NCBI GenBank assembly: GCA_030386875.1
Contig: CM059557.1
Location: 56,374,514-56,438,513, forward strand
Source: Morinoia aosen
Lineage: Eukaryota > Arthropoda > Malacostraca > Amphipoda > Talitridae
Length of the DNA stretch: 64,000 bases
Direction of reading: 5' to 3'
Position numbers and translations under genes: made by a program. Under the pieces are notes generated by a model. That model did not search any database. It was not told the origin of the DNA and worked only from the letters and a program-made list of their open reading frames with translations. Below are positions 23,305-34,918 of the stretch, piece after piece; position 1 is the stretch's first letter, and every line of letters starts with the position of its first letter.

Positions 23305-25109
23305 GCCTGGCAAGCTAGACACCGCCACACCCTCACGGGTCTGCACCATGGGATGCAGAATTTCCGATACTGTTTTGTTCCGCCTACACCATTTTGTCTT
23401 ATAGGTATCTAAGAGACACATTTGAAATTATTTTCAAATAAAAGCGCAATCCCTAAAAATAAGGGGAAATGTGTTTTTCTATATTTCCTAACGCCGCCGT
23501 AATGTAGTCTTTGGTCACTTACTGCCAGATGAGAAAAGTTACTGAATACCCAGCTAGTCTCGAGTTACTCGTGGATGTAACTTTCTGAATTGAGCATATT
23601 GTCATTTTATACATTGCAACTTCACCACAAAGCGCACTTTTACCATTCGCGCAGACGAAGAGAAAAGTTCTAATCTTTCTAAACCGCAGAGCGTCTCATT
23701 TCCGTTTATACAGATTGGGCAGACTAGGACATTTTGTAAATAGCACTATGTTGTCGGGCCTTACCCGTCGGAAGGAGCAAGGGATAACTGCGACGGCATA
23801 ACATCCGGGGTTCCAGCTTCCTTGATAGCAGTTACGGAAGATGCAATTTCTCGGCCTTGTAATTGTAATGCAGCGATGCGCTTACCGCTCTTACATTCCA
23901 CAGCTTTCAAAGAAAAAGACTAACTTATAAATAAGATTATTCGGGTCAAAATAATTTTCGTAAATATTGAACCCAGGAAGGAATAAATCCTACTCGCAGC
24001 ATTAGCCAAATTTTGTAGAATTTTTTGTTTTAATTCCCCACTCGCGTAAAAATCGGGAAATAAAGCACTTCTTAGGTAATAATTTGAACTGCCAACACTA
24101 TGTTAAGTTCGGCTCTCGGTCTGTCTGTAAGTTTGATGTCAAAGTTAATTTTGTATGTAAGATAATTACACCTTAGCCGCTCTGCAAATCAATGAATACG
24201 AAAGAATAAGAAACATCGCTTTATACACTTTATCGCTTAAAAAATAACGATGAGAATTCAGAGTCATAATAGAACGGTACGTTGCGTTTATCCGCACATC
24301 ATCAGTGGCAAAATCAAAAACAATTTCATCTGGAAAACGCCAACGAACAAAGGTCGAAAGAAGTTGAAACTTCAGAACACAAATTACTCATGAGAAAGCT
24401 AATAATAACAGTTAAAAATTCACCGTTCAGGGATTGAAGTATTTATTTAGAAATTGTTTAGTCGAGAAGACGCAGAAGAATTAAAAGAATTTCTCCTTCC
24501 AGTATGCCATGTAATAATTTAGCCTCATAGTTTCCGGTTTAAAACTGTACACCAACTGTTTGTAACGCTTTATCGCGAGTCTGTTTCTTTCCAATATTTT
24601 CAGTATAAGTGAGTTTCACTGCAAAAAATATTCCTACTTAGGGTAATATTGCCAAAAAAAATGCAAAACGATTGATGTGCTATATTTTTAATGTTATACC
24701 AATCAATGACGTGTTTATATTTCGATTTCGAATGTCTCACGCTCTAAAGAAAATGCTGAAAATGTCACCCACAAGCCAATAAAACGCTACACATCCTTGC
24801 TAACAACATGTAATGGATTTGAAAAAAAAATCATTGTAATCATAAGCAAAATGCACGACTAGAAAGTGTACTAACAAATAAATTACTCGATTATATGTCC
24901 ACGTAATTTCGATTTGTCAATTATTTATCACGTCAAATAGTTTTTTGTTCATTGAATATGTAAATCGATTAATCTGAAGAGCTTTTAAGGACCCAGTGGC
25001 ACTTTTAATCTCCCACAGGGTCTCCATCGATGTAGACTGCGCACCTACTTTATAAACAAACATTACGTTTAGCCCCTCCTTGCGGGAGATGTTCAGCATG
25101 GAAACGGCG
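23305..25109. other. no gene supported
   Basis: Unique DNA. The only item of note is a decayed Penelope-type hammerhead-like word near 24277-24305, listed separately. Confidence 0.45.
24277..24305 (-). ncRNA. decayed hammerhead-like core of Penelope type
   Basis: On the minus strand the word CTGATGA is followed by a GC-containing stretch that could pair as stem II and then AACGTACC, where GAAACGT would be expected. This is the order CTGANGA, stem II, GAAAC seen in the young PLE at 32-36 kb, but the second box is incomplete. No PLE coding remnant is adjacent. Confidence 0.3.
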
Positions 25110-25440
25110 ATGGGATTCACACTCTTTGCCACCCGTTTGAGAACCCTGTACCAGGTGTGTCTTGGTACAGTCCAAACCTAGCACCTTTAATACCGCCAAG
25201 TTGGTCCCTCCGGGATGGCCCATTACCTGCGAACGTAATTTCCGCATGTCCCTCTGGTTTAGGTTTCTTCTTTCTTTTGCCTTTCCCATCCATGAGATTC
25301 ATCATGTATGACTTTGATGTTCTTGTGTCCTGTTTCATTTCTCTGGCTATATCAACTTCAGGGATTCCATTTGCAAGCCCTTGACCATCTGCGCCTATCT
25401 GCCCCTTCTCCATAGTTGTCAAACGATGTTCTGTTGTCAT
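25110..25440 (-). pseudogene. N-terminal HTH fossil of a Tc1/mariner-type transposase
   Basis: The minus strand gives, across two overlapping frames, a first helix-turn-helix-like segment (MEKGQI then EVDIAREMKQDTRTSKSYM). A basic linker KGKRKKKPK follows, then a second segment (LNQRDMRKLRSQV, GTNLAVLKVLGLD). This order, with a QRD(M/E)R-start in the second half, is typical of the paired DNA-binding region of Tc3-like transposases. The frame shifts around 25270, and no catalytic DDE block follows downstream. The frame at 24917-25132 continues for about 60 codons without recognisable motifs. I infer a 5' fragment of a dead element. Confidence 0.5.
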
Positions 25441-25849
25441 ACTCTAACACTTACAATAATGCAGACAAGAAAACACAGCATAATACAATAATTGATATAA
25501 CTTTGATTATCTTACATCAATCGTCTTAGAAATTAATAAGAATACTTCCTTTAGTAGGTACCTTCATTACATGGAAACTCAATTGATCCTGAATTTTAAA
25601 TAATTAACATTAAGCAAAACAAACTTTCGATCGAGCACGAACCTCAGTTCAGTTAACTAATCCTCGATAGACAATTAAACGAGTTTCGTCAAAAAATAAC
25701 TATGTAAAAAATTTCAGGAACCATTTCTTATTTCCGTTGACATTGCGAGTCTCTTCACTGACGCTCCACAGACGATCTTAGATATATTATACAACATAGA
25801 TAGATATGCAACAGATAGATACAACGACGTAGATAGATATACAACACTA
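25441..25849. other. AT-rich spacer with a tagatagata tract
   Basis: Nothing coding is seen. From about 25780 to 25850 an impure gatagata/acaacga-type simple repeat borders the LINE fragment, possibly derived from its 3' tail. Confidence 0.5.
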
Positions 25850-27785
25850 TCAGTATGGCGACACTTTCAGACAACCTCCTTTCAGCACTCATACTCAGGC
25901 ACCTACTCCATACAACCTCCTTATAACGCGCCCACGCTTGGTGCCACTTTTTACACAAGCTCTCCCCTCCACATTCAATTTACCATTCGTGGCCACACGC
26001 GCTCCCAAGAACTCGAAACTACTCACTTTATCTAGTAAATTCTTATCCCACACACTTCCTCAAGTGCCATAAACACTCAAAATACCAGTCTCTTTTTCGC
26101 GTGGTACTTTTCACACACTTGCCGAAATGTACAGATCTGATCCACACACTCTCATCCCTACCGGAAACTGCTCTGCCTTTTATTCTTCTTGCTCGTTTGT
26201 TGGCACCCTTATAGGCCACGATTCACCATACTCTGCCATACACCTTGCAAACCACACTCAACAGACTTATACTCCATGAACTACAGCACTCGCACCTAAC
26301 CCCTTCACCCTTATGCAACAGAATCATACTCGCATTCCTCCAATCTATCGACCCCGTGCCATCTACGAAAGGCAAATTCAACAACCTCACCAGCCAATCA
26401 ATCACTGTCACACCGCGTGTCCTCATACAGACAGCTGTAACTCCGTCCAAAGCCGGAGCTTTACCCAACCACGTAGTTACCAGGGCAAGCTCCACTTCCA
26501 CTCTCGTGGCCAATTTATGATTACTTACTCCAACCACAGGTATATATAAGCCTTCCTTTTCCATTCGCCACAACCCCTGCCTGCCTGTCATCCTCAACGT
26601 TCAACAATTGTTCAAAATATTATGCCCAATGACTCATGACAGCTGTACTTCCACAGAACACCTCATTTACAACTTTCAGCCTACGCTCTTTGCCTCTTCG
26701 CCCTTTTGCCCTCCTCTCACTTACTTCCAAAATATTTTTTTCCAAAAAATTTACTTCTAGCCTTCTACTTCAGCTCCGATCAGCCACTCTTAACTCCTCA
26801 TTCACTCTCTTTGCTGCCCTTCTATTGTCCCTATACCTTTCATACGCCGCGGTTTCTCTACCATTCTGCAGCCATTATTCATTCGCTTTTCTCTTTTCAC
26901 TGACTGCATCCTTTCCTCCCTCGTTTCACCATGCACAAACACCTCGCTTCATCTTTCTCACGGGGTTAAAATTACGGCTGCGCCATCACCCTGGATTCCA
27001 AAATGTTCAAAAACTCCCATTCATTCTTGACATTTCCTTACTCATTCTGACTAAGTTTTCGTAGCACTAAGTCAGCCTCATCTTATACTTCCGTTCTTTT
27101 CTCACGTCACGCAGCTCCCGTACTTTCACTACCCTCAGCACTCCTATTTCTCTCCTCGCTCTTCTCTACCGCTAGTCACTTTACTCTTAGCTTCTATCAA
27201 ATAATGGTCAGACATACCTTTTGGTTCTCCTTTTTTGTACATAAACATCCGACAGCCTCTTCCTAATCAATCCCTCACTCACAACAAAATAATCTATCAT
27301 CACCCTCTCTACCGCACCCCCTCCAAAATTCGGACCAAGGTATGCTGAACGTATTCTCAAATCATGTATTCCCAACGCTTATTTCATTCACTTCTCACAT
27401 ATTTAACAGCTTCTCACAATACTCACGCACACATAGTACTCCAAACTTCTCCGCTACGATTCTAAAACTGACTTTCTCCTCTCTTGCATTCAGATTTCCC
27501 GAGACTGCTACGTACGCATTCGTTCTAAAACTACTTCCACAATTTGTTAAATACCAAGTCCAACTTTTTTGCCGCCTGCATGCATGTTTTTCGCCGCCTA
27601 AGCGAATTAATCGCATAAATCGCTTAAGCGGCGAAAAACATGCATGCAGGGGGCGAAAAAGAAACTTGGTAGTCCCAAAACCTAATCCACTCCTCTTCAC
27701 TTTCATCCCACCCTCGGCCTTACTCGCTCACTAACACCCACACCTCCTGACCTAACTTTATTTCCAACCACATCAGTGTTAAGGT
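25850..27785 (-). pseudogene. 5'-truncated, internally deleted non-LTR retrotransposon (EN and RT)
   Basis: Minus-strand reading with several frameshifts gives the second half of an APE-type endonuclease. The VSGNLNAREEK block sits at about 27485-27510 (usual GDLNAR), RVMIDYFVVS at about 27285-27315, and SDHYLIEAK with the catalytic H at about 27185-27220. A long basic linker follows (YERYRDNRRAAKRVNEEL), then YFEQLLNVED and the reverse-transcriptase start. This last part runs LGKAPALDGVTA, DWRNASMILLHKGEG and ISLLSVVCKVYGRV at 26223-26520. After a decayed first palm block (position of the first catalytic D, about 26060) the FADD-containing centre is missing and the text jumps to a C-terminal FEFLGARV-like segment. 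It is a dead copy; I do not assign a clade. A 116-bp MITE interrupts the endonuclease. Confidence 0.85.
27552..27671. mobile_element. 116-bp snapback MITE with TA duplication
   Basis: The segment 27554-27669 begins CCAAGT and ends ACTTGG and is almost wholly palindromic. The arms share tgcatgcatg, tttttcgccgc and taagcg around a centre near 27610. TA lies on each side (27552-27553 and 27670-27671). It sits within the endonuclease part of the LINE, just ahead of the GDLNAR-like block, so it inserted after the LINE. TA targets suggest mobilisation by a Tc1/mariner-superfamily transposase. Confidence 0.88.
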
Positions 27786-27946
27786 TTTTTCCATTCTGTA
27801 GAGTAAACTCCCAAAACTATGGGGTTGGCCAATATTTGTGCAAATATATTTTTCGTTTTTTCTAAAAAGTTGCACAAACAGGTATGGAAATACGCAAACA
27901 GACTAAGGTATAGAATTGTGACAAATTTTCCCGGATTTGGCAAGCA

Positions 27947-28502
27947 TTTGGTAAATCTGAAGGATATGACAGTAATCGATTTTCCCCTTTTCGGTACCTA
28001 AACCTAATTAACTGAATCAAAATAAACGAGTTTTTTCTATGCACTTTCCGTCTGAAATGATTATTTTGCGAGTTATAGCGGTAGGTTTAGTTTCGTCTTT
28101 GATGACAAATGCGTTCGAATAAACAGCTACTCATTGATTTTCGAATTTTTGTTGCTTGAATCATGGTAATAACATCGAAATAAACCACTTTTCTTCTATA
28201 CACGTTTTTCGTCAAATGAGTATTTCAACGTGGCATAGCGGTAGGTTTGGTTTAGTCTTTGATGATGAGTACGCGGGAAGCGAAAATCCATTGCAGCGTT
28301 GCCATTCCATGGGATGAATGAATTTCTCTCCGCTTCAAACACTGGAGTTGCGGTAAGTAAAATACCGCTATAACTAATAAAATGCTCATTTCAGACGGAA
28401 AGTGCATATAAGAAAACTTGTTTATTTTCATTGAATTAACTCTGTTTAAGCATTGAAATTCACGAAATCGATTACTGTCATATCCTTCCGATTTACCAAG
28501 CG
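27947..28502. mobile_element. complex foldback element with about 140-bp inverted arms
   Basis: The left arm (about 27949-28085) and the reverse complement of the right arm (about 28363-28500) share ggatatgacagtaatcgat, gcactttccgtctgaaatga and agttatagcggta. A third diverged copy of part of the unit lies in direct orientation at about 28178-28275; it shares atagcggtaggttt and gtctttgatgat with 28071-28105. There is no coding capacity. No convincing target duplication was seen, so the superfamily is open. Confidence 0.8.
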
Positions 28503-29059
28503 TTTTTTAGTGTTTCAACGAGAAAGAATATTCGAACGAATGCTGCCCATTGAGTTCGAAACAAATACTCCCTCCAGTCAGAAATAGTTGGTACATGTCA
28601 GTGCTAAAGTTGGTCGGAAATATTTGCTTGTAAGCAATTGTAAACCTTTTTGAAAGGATACCTGCAAAACTACTGACTGTAACAAACAGATAAATTTTAT
28701 TCTTTAAATCAGTACAAGAAGTTGATAATGTATAAATATTATGGTGTCTTATTTTGATCCCACCGATGCCACACCCAGATGTTATGGTCCCTATTAATAT
28801 TTTTTCCGTTACACTCATCGTTTTATCATGATCTTTGTTTTCGTGACGTTTTTCTTGCCACATTCTTTTAATTTATTTTCAAGGTCGAATGGGGCGTTTC
28901 AATGTCCTCATTATATTAAGTATGAAAGTGATAGGCTGTCACCAATCTCTAGTGATAGATTACATTGAGCAATTATATTGAAATGGTAACGTGAGCTAAA
29001 TTCATGCCAACCTTTTATTTTTTCAAAACATTAAAATTAATTCCCTTGACGAATGCCAA
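28503..29059. other. no gene supported
   Basis: A 118-codon minus-strand frame (28507-28863) has no domain I recognise. Otherwise AT-rich DNA. Confidence 0.45.
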
Positions 29060-29632
29060 TATTTGCTAGTTAAGAATTAACCTAACTCACCTGACATACA
29101 TGGCTGATAGCAAATGACACTAGCGAAGAGCTAATCTGACCTACATGACACTTGGTACTAGTGAAGAGTTAATCTGACCTACATGGCATTTGGCACTAGC
29201 GGAGAGCTAATCTGACCTACATGGCATTTGGCACAAGCGGAGAGCTAATCTGACCTGCATGGCATTTGGCACTAGCGGAGAGCTAATCTGACCTGCATGG
29301 CATTTGGCACTAGCGGAGAGCTAATCTAACCTACATGGCATTTGGCACAAGCGGAGAGCTAATCTGACCTACATGGCATTTGGCACTAGCGGAGAGCTAA
29401 TCTGACTTGCATGGCATTTGGCACTAGCGGAGAGCTAACCTGACCTACATGGCATTTGGCACTAGCGGAGAGCTAATCTGACCTACATGGCATTTGGCAC
29501 TAGCGGAGAGCTAACCTGACATACATGACATTTGGTGATGGCGTAATGTAGTGAATTGCTAATTTGACATACATGACATTCTGTATTAATGGAGAGTTAA
29601 CCTGACATACAAGAAATTTGGCACAAAAAGCT
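29060..29632. repeat. 38-bp minisatellite
   Basis: About fourteen to fifteen units built on gagctaatctgacctacatg followed by gcatttggcactagcgga. The spacing of aatctgacct (29171 to 29209) confirms 38 bp. Central units (about 29160-29510) are nearly identical apart from t/c and c/a changes; units at both ends are eroded. Confidence 0.93.
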
Positions 29633-29864
29633 ACTAGTAAAAATTAAATCATGCTACGACCTGGGAGAAAGTAATTCTTAGGCGCTTTTGATTAACCTGA
29701 ATGTGCAAAGATACTCAGCTGTGAGGGAGAGGCTGGAGATGGCATGCAGTGAAGGAAACTATAGGAGCGCGTGCCATGTTAGAGCCGTTACGTATTGTCT
29801 TTCGAGTATTTGAGCACAATGGTGGTTGCCAAAGTTGTCGCGCTCAACTGCCTAGGTTCCCTTA

Positions 29865-30715
29865 TGCCCGGCCGTTTCGGGCCGACCGCTAAGACTGGAT
29901 GTTCTCGTTTGAACGGTGTTAAGGAATTATTATGAAAGTCATCCTAACGTACATGAAAATACGCCTCGTACGATGACTTCGACCTGCATGTTCAGCAACC
30001 CTGACGCAAAGTGCTCGATGAGTGGAACCCCCAAACTGCGATGCGCAACGCGCACAGCTAAAATTATAGGCGAGGGAAGATTGCATGCCGGTCGGGAGCA
30101 CAGCTTAAAATCTAAGAAATGATCCAATGGTATGTTTGTTAACTAAAATAATGCGTAAAGAAATTTCCAAGAGAAAATTAGTCGAAAACATGAAAAGGTC
30201 TTTTCTCAACTTTTCCGATTTATATCCAAAATATGGCAAAAATCAGTAACTATAGTTTAGAACTTGAACACGAGATTTCGGAATGAATCAACTATTCAGG
30301 AACTTTTTTATTCCACGAAAAACAACTGAATGTGGATAACCATTGGTTATAAAATGAGACTGCGAACAAAGTATTTTCTTTATGAAGGTCGGTGTAGTTT
30401 GAACAAATACTATAGGCGCGAGTTATATGGGTTGAAATGCTATTAAGTTTGAACCTCTTGCAACAGAAACTAAGGTAACTTAAGCCTTACCCGGAGAATG
30501 TTGGTTTTCTGTAGACCGAGGTTATGAATTTATTACTAGATCGGTGAACGTTGATATCAAGATAATTTAATTGCTTATATTTTGTTCAAGATCTATGGTG
30601 AGTTTTGTATTGGGATGACGTGAATTGAAATATTGAAGAAAGGAATGGGCATCAAATTTTTTTTTGAAAAGGACAAAAATATCGTCAATGTAGCGCCTTT
30701 AGAAAACTGGTTTGA
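29865..30715 (-). pseudogene. old Penelope-like element fragment (RT end and GIY-YIG domain)
   Basis: The minus strand starts inside the reverse transcriptase with RRYIDDIFVLF at about 30665-30697, the RT catalytic YxDD box. It continues through thumb-like text (YFNSRHPNTKLTIDLEQN, then TDLHKENT), a YFGYKSEKLRKDL block and LVNKHTIGSFL. It ends in CARCASQFGGSTHRALCVRVAEHAGRSHRT at 29960-30060. That last part matches the GIY-YIG endonuclease of the PLE at 32-36 kb, with YVGST changed to FGGST. Frameshifts and stops are frequent. The RT upstream of YIDD is absent. Just past the domain, at 29870-29892, the minus strand has cggcccgaaac, resembling the hammerhead-like tail of PLEs but without a CTGANGA box. 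It differs enough from the young PLE to be a separate, older family. Confidence 0.82.
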
Positions 30716-32014
30716 TAAATTTATATTATTTTTTGTTTGTGTATTTACTTTTTAGTGCTTATATTCTGCGCATCTGTAATATTGAGTGCACTGACATAAC
30801 CATTATTTTATCTGCAGACTTTCTGTTGAGAATGGGCCAAGGCCTGGAAAATTTCAAAGTCAATGTTTTCAAAGTACTTCTTTTCCATTTCTTTTATTGT
30901 AAATTTGCTTCGCAAAAAAAATTTTCCTTTATTAATAATGTATCAATAGAAGAAACGTTTTTGCCTCAATATTTACTCAATACTTGTTGATATATAATTA
31001 AATTTTTCTAAGATCTGAATTGAATTTGGAAGAATTCCTGATCTTTCTAGTTGTACTTTCGGCCGATGTTGAAGCCTGTAATTTTTGCCCCCGTCAGCCA
31101 AAATAATCTGTTCCACTGATTGCTGCAAAGGAAGGAAATTGTTGTTCAATGCTGATCTCTGTAATTCCTCACAGGTATCTGTCACTGCTTCAATTAATTC
31201 ATCAACGTTACGTGGTGCTTTTGATGTTGAAGGGATTGGATTGAATTGAAATAGCCGAGTGGCGTAGATCCCTCAAGAGGTGCCTGCAATACCGCTCCTC
31301 TCAGAATCTGTCAAATATTTTGTCTGTCGATTATATGTATCATCTTTACATGCCATTTCCTGCTGGTAATTTAAGAACTCGTAAAAATTATCTGTAAAAG
31401 GAAAAAACAAAGCTGTATTAACTGTTACCCTATTACTTATTAAAGGTTAAAATTTATGTTCAACACACTGTGCACGATCGTCTACTTTTCTCAAAACAGA
31501 AGTTCGTTGAAAGACACTAAAACGCAGAGAGTATTCTCCTTGTGTAGCTAATATTTTCGACCGAAGGGCGTATAGAATAAATGAAAGTGCCGTCCGCTTT
31601 TGTTTTTTTTCCATAATTTGTATCGGCGAATTTGACTTCTGTTGGCACTCTGGGTCTGGCTGAGTTCATTCTGTTTCCGGACGGTGTGGAGATAGGTCCA
31701 ATATTCTACCATGTTATGCATAGTTTTCATGTCTGTTGATTGAAACCTTGTTCATGCCATGCACTTTATATTTGGATTTGTTTTCGATTTGAAAATTTAA
31801 TATCTGTTCATTTTTTGTTTCAGCTCTTTATATTATATACACTATTCGAAACCGTTTATTAACTAAAAAGATCAACGAAGACGCGTATCGAGTAGATTCC
31901 AAACGAAATTTCTATTCATAATTGCTACGGCAGTTATAATAAACGTTTTCTAAACGAAACTATTTTTACCGTTAACGATAGGTCTCACGTCCAGCTACTT
32001 GTTGAACACATCAA
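30716..32014. other. no gene supported
   Basis: Short frames (30712-30990 plus; 30973-31185 and 31548-31730 minus) show no domain. The region separates two PLE insertions and may contain decayed PLE 5' sequence, which I could not confirm. Confidence 0.4.
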
Positions 32015-32027
32015 TAATAAACACATT

Positions 32028-32250
32028 ATAAAATTTAGGGCAAGAACCACTCCACAAAGCATATTATTTTTTTTTTCTCAAAAATTAAAAAAAAAACACA
32101 CATATTTATGGTCATCTATAAGAACGTTTCGGGCCGAAACCCATCTTCAGCTAAGAAATCTGGAATGATACAAAAAGTCGTACGTAAAATAGAAAAACAT
32201 GAGCCAGATATTTGAACAAAAAACATTTATAAAGCAAATAATTTTTTGAA
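32028..32250 (-). repeat. PLE pseudo-LTR, downstream copy
   Basis: The copy starts ataaaatttagggcaagaac and matches 34878-35094 and the reverse complement of about 35790-35990. It holds a hammerhead-like core and A/T homopolymers that differ in length between copies. For the minus-strand element this is the 3' end. Confidence 0.88.
32126..32150 (-). ncRNA. hammerhead-like core in PLE pseudo-LTR
   Basis: The minus strand reads CTGAAGA, then a GGG-tttcgg-CCC stem II, then GAAACGTT. These are the two conserved hammerhead boxes (CUGANGA and GAAA) in the right order around a pairable stem II. I could not draw convincing stems I and III by eye, so self-cleavage is unproven. Hammerhead motifs are known from PLE pseudo-LTRs. 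Confidence 0.6.
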
Positions 32251-32394
32251 AAACAGACACGAAAACTGCACCAGCTACGCATCACAAAGGAACAAAAGAC
32301 AAAACGCTTAAAAAATGAAATCGAAGCTAACTATCCTAAGATAACAAAGGGACGGAAGGGCAAGTGATCACTGGAATTCGGTGAGAGTAACTGA

Positions 32395-34918
32395 CTAACC
32401 AACTAAAAGTAGAGGATGCGCACTTTGCATGTCGTTGAGCTCAGGTTTGGATTTATGAATATGCAGAGATTCTAATATTCTAAGTTTTATGGAAGAACTA
32501 GAGGAGCCAATGATAGAAAAGTCAGAGTCTGAGATTTTAACGTTACATTGAAAATCAGTGTGTAAACGGATCGAAGAGTGGGATGGGTGGCAAAGACGTG
32601 CACCTGTTCTATGACTGATTCCAACGTGCTCAGCTCGCCTAACGCGCAAAGTTCGGTTCGTAGAACCAACATATGCAGATGCACACTGTGCACAACGAAA
32701 ACGATAAACTAAGCAAGAGCGGAGACACATTGGAATTTTGTCTTTGTAATGGAACAAGGAACCTATTGTATAAGAATTGACAGGGATGAGCTTGAGGGAA
32801 ATTTGGGGAAAGTAGGTTGACACAAGTTGCAATAATTCACGTTTCAATTTTTTCAGATTGCTGACCAAAGTATGGCATTGAAACATACATATCCAATTTC
32901 GCAGCGGTCAAAGGTGTAGGATCAGCTTTGTGTATGCTATCCAGAAAATACCTAATTTTTGATTCAACTAAATTAAGAGGAAAACCATTGTCAGTAAAAA
33001 AAGAACGTAAAAATTGAAGTTCAGCATGTAAAACCTCATATGTCGAGCAGATCTTATAAGCTCTAGATAGCAGAGTTTTTAATTGCATTGATTTTAAATT
33101 TAAAAGAACAAAAACTAAAAAACTAGAACCAAGGCCCGAAAAAGAGGGTTTCCTAAACACAGAAGTTTCCAGCGTGCCATTGCGCCTGGTGACCATGGTA
33201 TCTAAAAACGCTAACTGGTTGTTGCTTTCGCATTCCATGGTGAAATTAATTGAATCGTGTTTACTATTAAGATATTCAAGGAAGAGATGGGGATGAGAAG
33301 GGTCCTTAAACAAAACGAAACTATCATCGATGTATCTCTGATAAAATACTGGGGCAAACTCTTGAGGACAATCCCGCAACCAAGCCTTTTCGTGATGGCT
33401 CATAAAAAGATTGGCAAACGTTGGCCCCAGGGGAAGTCCCATCCCCAGACCATCAAGCTGCCTGTATAATTTGCCCTCGAAAATAAAAAATGAATTAAGA
33501 ACACTATGCTCAAGCAAGGTTTTAAACAGATCCCGCGATAACCCTAAAACAGTGGAAGCAGCATTTCTAAAAAGCTGCGAAATACAAATATCCATGGTTT
33601 CTTTTAAAGGTATATTGGTGAACAGACTTTCAACGTCAAAGGACGCCATAAAATAATTAGCTGAACTGCTTAGTTTGGAGAGTCTATCTATAAATACAAA
33701 TGAATTATCAACAGTGTAATTACTAGTGGTAAGTGGGTTTAAAACAGGAACGAGATACTTTGCAATTTTGAAGCTAGGCGTATTATAAGCGGCAAATATG
33801 GGTCTAAATTGAAACTTCCTAGCGAAATCGGCCTTGTGAACCTTAGGTAAGCCATATAGTATGCCTGGGCCAGAACCGGAAACAAACAAGCTATTGTAAA
33901 CTCCGTCACTGAGCACCGAAATCTTCTTGAGTTTGCGCAAAAAGTTGTTGATTTTATCCTCTATTTTGGTAGCGTAGCGATGAATAGGTTCAATTATTAA
34001 TTCAAATTTTGTGGGGTCAGAAATAATAGCGGTAATTTTTTCGACATATACCGGTCTGTCAACAAGGACCACACCCCGGCCCTCATCAGGCTTACACACT
34101 ACCAGATTCGGATTACGGCCTAACTCTTTCAACAAGGCTACATCTGCATACGAAAATACAGCAGAAAATATTTTTGAACTTCTGAAGTTGTAAAAGAATT
34201 TATGAGTCACTGACCGCAAGCGGTTGCAAAATTCATCAAAACTAGTATCTACTGCAATTATTTGAGATTTAAGATCAAGCGCTAACTTTTCGAAACATAG
34301 AAAATATTTAAAATAATCAAGTTTGTACACGGGCAAACCAAAATCCAAGCCAAAAGCCAGTAGAGTTCTAAGACGTGAAGTTAGGTGAATAGAGCTGAAG
34401 TTAAAAATAACCTTGTCAGGGTTGCAGGGCTGAAGATGGTTGAGAATTCCCAGATCTTTGAGTTTCTTCACATGAGTGACCTTCGTGGCAGCTATAAATT
34501 CACCAACTGAAAGACGCACAGATCTAAAAATGACTGCCCTCATAATAGGCGAGAACAAATCACGGACATCACTCTCAGAAGCCGTTACTGCTGCAGAAGC
34601 TGTCTTAATGGAGGCTTTTTTCGAATTGATTTCCCGTGTTAAGAGCTGGGCTTGCCACGATTTATAAAAAGATGCTGATTGCAAAGAACGGCGATATAAT
34701 TTGAATCTTAAAAATTTCGGACACACATTATAAACTTTGCACTTCACTAAAAAATCGTAATCAAGTTTCAGTTTCTCATATTTTCTTGAGTTCGTTTCAA
34801 ATTTACGAAAAGCTTTGTAATGTTCAATGCCATAATTATTTCTCAAGAAGTTAGGAATATTTTTCTTAACGATCAGACTAATTATAAAATTTAGGGCAAG
34901 AACCACTCCACAAAGCAT
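32395..34918 (-). pseudogene. PLE reverse transcriptase / GIY-YIG endonuclease, one frameshift
   Basis: One long minus-strand frame encodes an RT with the KPDEGRGVVLVDR block at 34055-34097, RPIFAAYNTPSFKIAK at about 33770-33815, GLPLGPTFANLF at 33405-33452 and the catalytic YIDD at about 33325-33340. A second frame from 32886 to 32395 carries the GIY-YIG domain: VYRFRCAQCASAYVGST, then RRAEHVGISHRTG, and an ILESLHI block with the family's glutamate. The two are separated by a run of six T at 32848-32853. The inverted copy at 35161-35165 has five A and stays in frame, so one extra base causes the break. The likely start is the ATG at 34918; codons upstream of it lie in pseudo-LTR sequence. 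Without the shift the product would be about 840 residues, normal for EN-containing PLEs. Transposition relies on endonuclease nicking and target-primed reverse transcription. Confidence 0.92.

Noticed and set aside
26636-27064. 142-codon plus-strand frame rich in F, L and S
   Set aside because: It is the antisense of the LINE linker and endonuclease, which read sensibly on the minus strand.
29060-29632. CRISPR-like array (regular 38-bp units)
   Set aside because: There are no unique spacers; the whole unit is repeated, and all context is eukaryotic transposon DNA. The same applies to the 29-bp and 30-bp arrays.
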